Notes under the pieces: model-generated
Databases searched by the model: none
Seen by the model: only the letters and a program-made list of their open reading frames with translations
What the model was told of the DNA's origin: nothing
Translations under genes and position numbers: made by a program
NCBI GenBank assembly: GCA_009827205.1
Contig: WUAK01000068.1
Location: 1-11,407 of the forward strand
Length of the DNA: 11,407 bases
Reading direction: 5' to 3'
Origin: Phycisphaeraceae bacterium
GTDB lineage: Bacteria > Planctomycetota > Phycisphaerae > Phycisphaerales > UBA1924
Part shown: positions 1-4,885 of the stretch, piece by piece
Position numbering within the stretch: the first letter of the stretch is position 1
How the letters are laid out: each line of letters starts with the position of its first letter

Positions 1-1
1 G

Positions 2-1273
2 GGCACGCAGGCGGACGTGGACCGCGCCGTCGCCGCGGCGAGAGACGCGCTGCCCAAGTGGTCCTCGCTCCCTGCGATCGAGCGCGGGAAGTTCATCTTC
101 CGGATCGCCAGACGCATCCAGGAACTCGGGCGCGAGCTCGCGGTCGCCGAGTCGATGGACGGGGGCAAGCCCATCCGGGAATCGCGCGACGTGGACATCC
201 CGCTGGCGGCGCAGCACTTCTTCTACCACGCGGGCTGGGCCGACAAACTGCAGTACGCGTTCGCGGGGCGCAACCCGAAACCGGTCGGCGTGTGCGGCCA
301 GATCATCCCCTGGAACTTCCCGCTCCTGATGGCTGCGTGGAAACTTGCACCAGCGCTCGCGTGCGGCAACACGTGCGTGCTCAAGCCAGCCGAAACAACA
401 CCGCTGACGGCGCTCATGCTCGCTGAGATCTTCGACGAGATCGAACTGCCGGCAGGAGTCGGGAACATCGTCACCGGCGCCGGTGCGACTGGTGAAGCGC
501 TCGTGAATCACCCGGGTGTGGACAAGGTCGCGTTCACGGGAAGCACCGGAGTCGGTAAGCGGATCGCTCAGTCGGTCGCGGGCACGGGCAAAAAGCTAAC
601 GCTCGAATTGGGCGGCAAGAGCCCCAACATCATCTTCGACGACGCGTCGATCGATCAGGCCGTCGAAGGGATCGTGCAGGGGATCTACTTCAACCAGGGC
701 CACGTGTGCTGCGCTGGAAGCCGGGTGTTTGTGCAGGAATCGGTGCGTGACGAGGTCGTCGACAAGCTCAAGCGGCGCATGAACCAGCTCCGCGTGGGCG
801 ACCCGCTCGACAAGAACACCGATGTCGGCGCGATCAACTCAGAGGGCCAGCTTGCGACGATCAACAAGTACCTCGCCGAAGGCAAGAGCGGCGGGAGCGA
901 CTTCTGGCAGGCCGAGGGGGATGTCCCTTCGAGCGGCTACTGGTGCAAGCCTTGCCTCTTTGACAACGTGCAGCCAAGCGAGGTCATCGCACGCGAGGAG
1001 ATCTTCGGCCCGGTGCTGGCGGTCATGACCTTCCGCACACCTGCCGAGGCGATCGAGCGGGCCAACAACACGCCCTACGGCCTTGCTGCGGGCATCTGGA
1101 CCGACAAGGGCTCCAAGATCTTCGAGATCGCCAGCAAGCTCAAGGCGGGCGTCGTCTGGCTCAACACCTACAACAAGTTCGATGCCGCCAGCCCGTTCGG
1201 CGGGTTCAAAGAATCCGGCTTCGGCCGCGAGGGCGGCATGCACGGGCTTCGTGCGTACACGCAGTTCGACTGA
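2..1273 (+). CDS. NAD(P)-dependent aldehyde dehydrogenase, 5' end outside window
   Basis: This is an aldehyde dehydrogenase of the ALDH1/2 or betaine-aldehyde type, oxidising an aldehyde to a carboxylate with NAD(P)+. The frame is open to the window edge and the residues before the first GTG (position 17) still fit the family (GTQADVDRAV), so the true start lies upstream. Roughly 60-80 residues are missing from a usual length near 490. Visible motifs in order are the cofactor-fold IPWNF near 305-320, VLKPAETTPL near 377-406, FTGSTGVGK near 533-559, the general-base Glu in LELGGK at 605-607, and the nucleophile Cys in GHVCCAGSR at 707-709. EEIFGPV and SPFGGFKESG close the fold. All catalytic residues are present, so it should be active. 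The substrate cannot be read from sequence. From memory, close relatives stand beside deoC and beside a short second ALDH like the gene at 2253. A terminator follows the stop. Confidence 0.93.
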   Translation, partial: GTQADVDRAVAAARDALPKWSSLPAIERGKFIFRIARRIQELGRELAVAESMDGGKPIRESRDVDIPLAAQHFFYHAGWADKLQYAFAGRNPKPVGVCGQIIPWNFPLLMAAWKLAPALACGNTCVLKPAETTPLTALMLAEIFDEIELPAGVGNIVTGAGATGEALVNHPGVDKVAFTGSTGVGKRIAQSVAGTGKKLTLELGGKSPNIIFDDASIDQAVEGIVQGIYFNQGHVCCAGSRVFVQESVRDEVVDKLKRRMNQLRVGDPLDKNTDVGAINSEGQLATINKYLAEGKSGGSDFWQAEGDVPSSGYWCKPCLFDNVQPSEVIAREEIFGPVLAVMTFRTPAEAIERANNTPYGLAAGIWTDKGSKIFEIASKLKAGVVWLNTYNKFDAASPFGGFKESGFGREGGMHGLRAYTQFD

Positions 1274-1309
1274 GTTTGAACACGCAGCCGTCCTCACTTC
1301 GTCAACGTC

Positions 1310-1350
1310 AAAAAATGAAGCGGGCCCCGTCTGCTCCCGGGGCCCGCTTT
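1310..1350. terminator. Bidirectional rho-independent terminator between convergent genes
   Basis: A perfect 12-bp stem pairs 1318-1329 (AAGCGGGCCCCG) with 1338-1349 around an 8-nt loop. On the minus strand the stem is followed by a short CA and a run of six T (six A at 1310-1315 on the plus strand), a classical terminator for the gene at 1378-2082. On the plus strand only TTT follows, so it is a weaker terminator for the aldehyde dehydrogenase. It lies 44 nt past the plus-strand stop and 28 nt past the minus-strand stop, as expected for a terminator shared by convergent genes. Confidence 0.85.
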
Positions 1351-1377
1351 CAATTCAGATTGAGATCGTAACCGGTA

Positions 1378-2082
1378 TTAGCGGCGACGACGTGCGGCGA
1401 CGAGGCCGCCGAGGCCCAGCAGAGCCGCCGAAGCGGGAGCGGGGATGAGGGTGGGGTTGACGCCGCCGAAGGTGGAAGCGGTCGGGTCGGCGCTGAAGTC
1501 GCCGTTGTTGAGCTGGTTGCCACTCGCGTCGAAGACATCGGTGAAGCCAGCGGAGTACCAGTCGCCGGTGACGCCGTCACGGAAAGCGAGCGAAGGCTCG
1601 AAACCGATGAAACCGAGGTCAGCGCCGCCGAGCTGAGCGCCGTAGACGGGGTCGGTGCCGTTGTCGGTGATGCCAACAGCGTCGTAGATGGTACCGAATG
1701 CCGAGACATCGTCAACGATGCCGTCGTCGTTCGTATCAATGTCGGTGGTGGCATTGCCAGTGAACGAATCGGTGAGAATCAGCGTAAAGCTGGGGTTCTC
1801 AAGGTCGGGCACGGTCACGGTCAGAAGACCGTTAGCGTCGAACGAGCCGCTGACGTTCTCGAACGCCAGACCGGTATTGTTGACGTTACCAGCCGAGCTA
1901 CCAGCGTCGCTCTCAAGAGCAACGAGCCAGCCGTTGAACGAAGCACCCGGCGCGCCGAGCAGTTCGATGACGGTCGTTGCGGGATCCGCGCCACCCGGGT
2001 TCGGCTCGAACTCGTTGATGAGCTGTGCGGACGTTGTGCCGGCGGCGCCCAGAAGGGCCGCGGCAAAGATTGCCTTGCGCAT
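1378..2082 (-). CDS. Secreted lamin-tail-like protein with PEP-CTERM-like sorting tail
   Basis: This 234-residue protein is exported and probably anchored at the cell surface. Residues 1-19 are a signal peptide (MRKA, then an Ala/Leu/Gly core) with a likely cleavage after TTSA-19. The mature part begins LINEFEPNPGG, followed by IELLG and NGWLVALESD, a pattern like the lamin-tail (LTD) beta-sandwich of bacterial surface proteins. Residues 114-125 (DIDTNDDGIVDD) form a calcium-binding, EF-hand/dockerin-like loop. The C-terminus has Pro-Ala-Pro at 214-216, the short helix ALLGLGGLVAA and four terminal Arg. This is the layout of a PEP-CTERM signal recognised by exosortase/archaeosortase-type enzymes, with PAP in place of PEP. 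The ATG is supported by GGGAG eight nt upstream. The gene faces away from the ALDH-like gene at 2253 and converges on the full ALDH. The binding partner is unknown. The sorting tail is clearer than the LTD assignment. Confidence 0.82.
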   Translation of the reverse strand: MRKAIFAAALLGAAGTTSAQLINEFEPNPGGADPATTVIELLGAPGASFNGWLVALESDAGSSAGNVNNTGLAFENVSGSFDANGLLTVTVPDLENPSFTLILTDSFTGNATTDIDTNDDGIVDDVSAFGTIYDAVGITDNGTDPVYGAQLGGADLGFIGFEPSLAFRDGVTGDWYSAGFTDVFDASGNQLNNGDFSADPTASTFGGVNPTLIPAPASAALLGLGGLVAARRRR

Positions 2083-2090
2083 GTCTTAAT

Positions 2091-2116
2091 CTCCCTCGTG
2101 GGCTAACCAAGCCCAC
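2091..2116 (-). promoter_or_regulatory. Shine-Dalgarno with adjoining 5'-UTR hairpin of the secreted-protein gene
   Basis: In the minus-strand transcript a 7-bp stem (GTGGGCT, 5-nt loop, AGCCCAC; plus-strand arms 2098-2104 and 2110-2116) directly abuts the purine-rich ribosome-binding site (plus-strand complement 2091-2097, read as CGAGGGAG). The start codon follows 8 nt later. A hairpin touching the ribosome site could stabilise the leader or modulate initiation. It does not itself cover the site. Confidence 0.4.
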
Positions 2117-2221
2117 ATTCCATGTTTAGGGCGAACCTGCCGCCCGTGTCTTCTCTCTTGCAGGAGTATAGTGACGTGTACACCCCCCCGCAGCAGGTAT
2201 CAGGAGAACTCTTGGGGTTCC

Positions 2222-2243
2222 AACAAACAATATTGCGTTTGTT
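2222..2243. promoter_or_regulatory. Operator-like inverted repeat in divergent control region
   Basis: A perfect 7-bp inverted repeat, AACAAAC-N8-GTTTGTT, has a central spacer of AATATTGC. It lies in the 170-bp region between two divergently transcribed genes and is conspicuously A/T-rich in GC-rich surroundings. It ends 9 nt before the ATG at 2253 and touches the AGGA ribosome site at 2244-2247. A dimeric repressor bound here would block the plus-strand gene. The spacing of about 15 bp between half-site centres is somewhat more than one helical turn. I could not place convincing -35/-10 boxes for either gene. Confidence 0.45.
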
Positions 2244-2252
2244 AGGATTCGG

Positions 2253-3116
2253 ATGCTGCTACCCGACAGGCTACCCTTGGTCATGACCCGAGAGCCGATC
2301 GATAAGACGCTGAAGATGTACGTCGGAGGAGCCTTCATCCGCAGCGAATCGGGCCGAACCGAGCCCGTGGGTGGTCGGCTCAGAGCCTGCAGGGCTTCTC
2401 GGAAGGACTTGCGTGGGGCAGTTGAAGCCGCCGCGAAGGCCCAGCCGGGCTGGGCGGGTGCGACCGCGTATCTGCGGGGCCAGATCGTTTACCGGATCGC
2501 GGAGATGCTTGAGGGCAGGCGAGACGGGTTCGTCTCGCTGCTCGGTGACAACGGGGCTGCAGAACTCGATGCTTCGATTGACCTGCTTGTCTCCGCCGCG
2601 GGGTGGGCCGACAAGCACCAGCAGATCCTGGGCACCGCCAACCCTGTCGCGGGCCCCTACCACAACTTCACCGTATCCGAAGCGGTCGGCGTTGTTGGGA
2701 TCGTCTGTCCAGACGAGCCATCGCTGCTCGGGCTCATCGCACTCGCTGCCTCGGCGATCCTGTCGGGCAACACAACCGTTGTGCTCGCGTCGGAATCAAA
2801 CCCATCGCCCGCGGCTGAGTTCGCGGAAGTGCTCGCGACAAGCGATGTCCCCGGTGGTGTCGTCAATATCCTGACCGGCTTCCGTGAAGAACTGGCGCCG
2901 CACTTCTCGTCACACCGAGAGATCGCCGGGCTCATCGCGGCTGGTGTTGATTCTGAGACACGCAGAACCCTCGAACTCGGCGCGGCTGAGAACCTCAAAC
3001 GCGTGCACGTGATCGAGTCGCCTATCGACCAAAGCGACTGGCAAGCCGCGATCGGTCCGGGCGCGATCGAACGAACGCTCGAGTTTAAAACGATCTGGCA
3101 CCCGAGTTCCGCCTAA
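2253..3116 (+). CDS. Short aldehyde dehydrogenase homologue without catalytic cysteine (probable pseudoenzyme)
   Basis: This 287-residue protein matches only the N-terminal cofactor-binding half of the aldehyde dehydrogenase fold. Visible family landmarks are MYVGGAFIRSESG at 22-34, GWAGATAYLRGQ at 66-77, AGWADKHQQ at 116-124, SLLGLIALAASAILSGNTTV at 157-176, GGVVNILTG at 201-209 and TLELGAAENLKRV at 239-251. The active partner's PWNF is replaced by PDEP, its VLKP lysine by VLAS, and the protein ends (FKTIWHPSSA) where the catalytic Cys domain would start. I recall actinobacterial and planctomycete relatives of similar length ending with the same KT-WHP pattern beside a full ALDH, so this looks like a stable family and not a fresh truncation. 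The ATG has AGGA five nt upstream. An alternative ATG at 2283 lacks such a site but fits the family N-terminus better. The role may be regulatory or structural for the partner ALDH, which is inference. Confidence 0.82.
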   Translation: MLLPDRLPLVMTREPIDKTLKMYVGGAFIRSESGRTEPVGGRLRACRASRKDLRGAVEAAAKAQPGWAGATAYLRGQIVYRIAEMLEGRRDGFVSLLGDNGAAELDASIDLLVSAAGWADKHQQILGTANPVAGPYHNFTVSEAVGVVGIVCPDEPSLLGLIALAASAILSGNTTVVLASESNPSPAAEFAEVLATSDVPGGVVNILTGFREELAPHFSSHREIAGLIAAGVDSETRRTLELGAAENLKRVHVIESPIDQSDWQAAIGPGAIERTLEFKTIWHPSSA

Positions 3117-3121
3117 GCGGA

Positions 3122-3826
3122 TCACACAGCGAGCCGGGGCAGCTTGAGCGCAGATGCCTTGGGCACAGTTGATTCTCGCTCTGGCTCGGCGTGCGCGCTT
3201 GGCTCCTCCCACACGACTTCGACCTCGGCACCGATCAGGTGGAAGAGCGCCTCAAGGTGTTTGCGGATCGACCGCTTCGCCTCTTCTTGGTAGCCCTGAT
3301 CTGAGGTCTCGAACAGCTGCGCGGCCTCGTCCTGCGCTTTCTGCATGAGCTGTCCCTGCGCGTTGGCTTTCATCTGGATGACGTCGAGCAGACCAAGCAC
3401 CTTGCCGTCCTGGATGTCGTAGGGCTTCACATCGGTGAGCCTGAGCTGTCCGTCAACGGGCGGGAGGGTGAGTCGGTACTTGTTGTGACCGAGCGGGGCG
3501 ATGCAATCGTTTGTGATACGGCCGAGTTCCACCGAATACTGCTTGTCGAAATGGAAGATCATCGCCAGCTGCGCGGGCGACATCAGCAAGGGGGGGAGCC
3601 AATCCCAGCCCTTCTTGGCTGTTGCGATTTCCTTGGCGCTGACCTCCAGACCCACGAGCTTGCCCGTCGCGCGAACACGCTCAGCGATGATTTCTGTCGT
3701 GACCTTTGCCCCTTCGAGAGAATCAGCCCGTGTACGCCTGCGCAGGAGCAGCACCCCCACGACCGCGATCAACAGACCAATAAACAGACCAAGGCCGGCA
3801 GCGATGAGCAGATCGTTGAGAAGCAT
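3122..3826 (-). CDS. Membrane-anchored DUF4230-type protein
   Basis: A 234-residue protein with one N-terminal transmembrane helix (about residues 6-28, Leu/Ile/Val/Gly-rich, followed by RRRTR). A soluble region of about 42-207 has the DUF4230 layout: a beta-rich part with FDKQYSVELGRI and YRLTLPPVDGQLRL, then a long charged helix (about 150-195, with MKANAQGQLMQKAQDEAA) and a final strand IGAEVEVVWEE. The Arg/Lys after the helix predict an N-out, C-in anchor if the positive-inside rule is applied. The tail after 208 is polar and probably disordered. The family's function is unknown to me. The gene starts 9 nt after the stop of the membrane protein upstream, with no good ribosome site, so translation is probably coupled. 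Only 5 nt separate its stop from that of the convergent ALDH-like gene. I assigned the family by pattern from memory. Confidence 0.75.
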   Translation of the reverse strand: MLLNDLLIAAGLGLFIGLLIAVVGVLLLRRRTRADSLEGAKVTTEIIAERVRATGKLVGLEVSAKEIATAKKGWDWLPPLLMSPAQLAMIFHFDKQYSVELGRITNDCIAPLGHNKYRLTLPPVDGQLRLTDVKPYDIQDGKVLGLLDVIQMKANAQGQLMQKAQDEAAQLFETSDQGYQEEAKRSIRKHLEALFHLIGAEVEVVWEEPSAHAEPERESTVPKASALKLPRLAV

Positions 3827-3835
3827 GGTGCCGAC

Positions 3836-4486
3836 TTATTCGGGATCTGCCGAACCCGATTTCGGCTCCCGGGTCAGCTCGAACGCCCGAATCAGGATGT
3901 GCCAACCGGCGATTGTGAGAATCCCGAGCACCACAGCAAGCAGTGTCCAGAGCACCATGTTCATGATGGGCCCCGTGCCCGCGAGCAGGCCCGTCACCTT
4001 GCTGCCTCGCCCGGTCACGAAAAGCCCACCGAGCGCTGCCAGAGGCAGGAGCATCGCAGCCCCGATCACGACTCGCATCCAGCTGTCCATCCGATCACCG
4101 AGCATGACGACCCCCGTGAGCGCTGCGATGAGCGCCATGGCCAAGAGTCTGAGCATGACATAGCTCTTGAGCGGGGGGACATCCGGGCCTGAGTTCTGGA
4201 GAATGATCGAGCCCAGCACAGCTGAGACCATGATGCCGCCGGCGATACACAGCCCCGCGAGACCGAAACCGTCACCGCGAGAACGGAAACCGATCAGAAC
4301 AGCGGTCACTCCCGCAAGGAGCGTGAGGAGTTCAAATCCAGCCAGGAGCGGCAGCGAGGTCGTCCCCCAGGCCTCCAAGCCGAACAGGCCTATCCAGATC
4401 CCTGGGAGCGCCGAAAGAGCCACGAGCCCCCCGACGAGGGCGATGCCGATCTGGGCCAGACGCTGGATTGGGTGGTCTTGAGTCAC
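3836..4486 (-). CDS. Six-helix integral membrane protein, function unknown
   Basis: A 216-residue hydrophobic protein with about six predicted transmembrane segments near residues 13-35, 44-66, 72-96, 108-129, 135-157 and 174-200. Between segments 3 and 4 is the loop NSGPDVPPLKSY, and the C-terminal tail is short and polar (REPKSGSADPE). I see no transporter signature, catalytic triad or metal site, and do not recognise the family. The start is a GTG with a weak GGGA five nt before it. The frame stays open about 50 nt further upstream without an ATG, so the GTG is the best choice. It is the first gene of a pair with the DUF4230-type gene (9-nt gap), suggesting that the two act together at the cytoplasmic membrane. 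It diverges from the flagellar cluster. Confidence 0.8.
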   Translation of the reverse strand: MTQDHPIQRLAQIGIALVGGLVALSALPGIWIGLFGLEAWGTTSLPLLAGFELLTLLAGVTAVLIGFRSRGDGFGLAGLCIAGGIMVSAVLGSIILQNSGPDVPPLKSYVMLRLLAMALIAALTGVVMLGDRMDSWMRVVIGAAMLLPLAALGGLFVTGRGSKVTGLLAGTGPIMNMVLWTLLAVVLGILTIAGWHILIRAFELTREPKSGSADPE

Positions 4487-4591
4487 AGCTTTCCCGGTAC
4501 GCCCCCGACCCCGGTGAGGATCGCAAGCCTGGTGTCGTTATCGGACGAATCGAGTCCGGTATGAAACGCGTCCAACTCGCCCCTTGAGGTG

Positions 4592-4618
4592 TAGCACACC
4601 CCATCGCATGACCGATTC
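4592..4618 (+). promoter_or_regulatory. Possible sigma-28-like flagellar promoter
   Basis: TAGC, exactly 15 nt, then ACCGATTC resembles the flagellar sigma-28 (FliA) consensus TAAA-N15-GCCGATAA. The core CCGAT and the spacing match, and TA of the -35 element matches. It sits 52 nt before the ATG of the small gene that opens the fliD cluster, a sensible distance for a late flagellar promoter. The match is partial, so this is only a candidate. The rest of 4487-4669 holds no other convincing element and must also contain the promoter of the divergent membrane-protein gene. Confidence 0.3.
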
Positions 4619-4669
4619 TAAGGCAGTGATCGGCAGGTTTGGCTTGCGCGGTCAGTCTTGGAGCGCGGG

Positions 4670-4870
4670 ATGTTGAACACAACCAACTCTGACACCGGTC
4701 ACCAGGCTCTCGAAGAGAGCCGAAGGATGTTCCACAGGGTGCTCTCATCCTGGGCGATCGACCTGGTGGCGCTCCGCGCGTCGGGGCTCGACAAGCCCTC
4801 GGCGAGAGCGGGACTGTGGTCATCCGCGAAATACCAAGACACATACCAGCAGAACCGTAAAGCGGCGTAA
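4670..4870 (+). CDS. Small basic protein preceding fliD, unrecognised
   Basis: A 66-residue reading frame that I do not recognise. It is supported by GGAG at 4660-4663 six nt before the ATG, by G or C in the third position of about three quarters of its codons, and by its place 15 nt ahead of fliD. The predicted protein is mostly helical and basic: MLNTTNSDTGHQALEE, then RRMFHRVLSSWAIDLVALRA, then a polar tail rich in Ser, Gln, Lys and Arg (KYQDTYQQNRKAA). It has no signal peptide or transmembrane helix. In many bacteria flaG occupies this spot before fliD, but no FlaG pattern is visible. An upstream TTG (4658) would add only four residues. A flagellar role is inferred from position alone. 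Confidence 0.6.
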   Translation: MLNTTNSDTGHQALEESRRMFHRVLSSWAIDLVALRASGLDKPSARAGLWSSAKYQDTYQQNRKAA

Positions 4871-4872
4871 TG

Positions 4873-4881
4873 AACGGAGGT
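4873..4881 (+). promoter_or_regulatory. Strong fliD ribosome binding site
   Basis: AACGGAGGT is one base from the full anti-16S complement and lies five nt before the fliD ATG, directly after the TAATGA that closes the small gene. It is the strongest such site in the window, in contrast to fliS, holB and sthA, and fixes the fliD start. Confidence 0.8.
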
Positions 4882-4885
4882 CGCC

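Noticed and set aside
2176..2183. GTGTACAC palindrome in the divergent control region
   Set aside because: It is an isolated 8-bp palindrome without a second copy nearby, too short to call an operator.
4542..4558. CGGAC-N7-GTCCG inverted repeat upstream of the membrane-protein gene
   Set aside because: Five-bp arms in GC-rich DNA occur by chance, and no promoter element could be tied to it.
4628..4660. Sigma-54-like GG...GC pattern before the small flagellar gene
   Set aside because: The GG to GC spacing and the flanking bases do not fit TTGGCACG-N4-TTGCW.
4332..4844. A 170-codon minus-strand frame across the membrane-protein start and intergenic region
   Set aside because: It overlaps the six-helix protein in another frame and also the small gene before fliD. 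Its composition is Arg/Pro/Ser-rich, without a domain.
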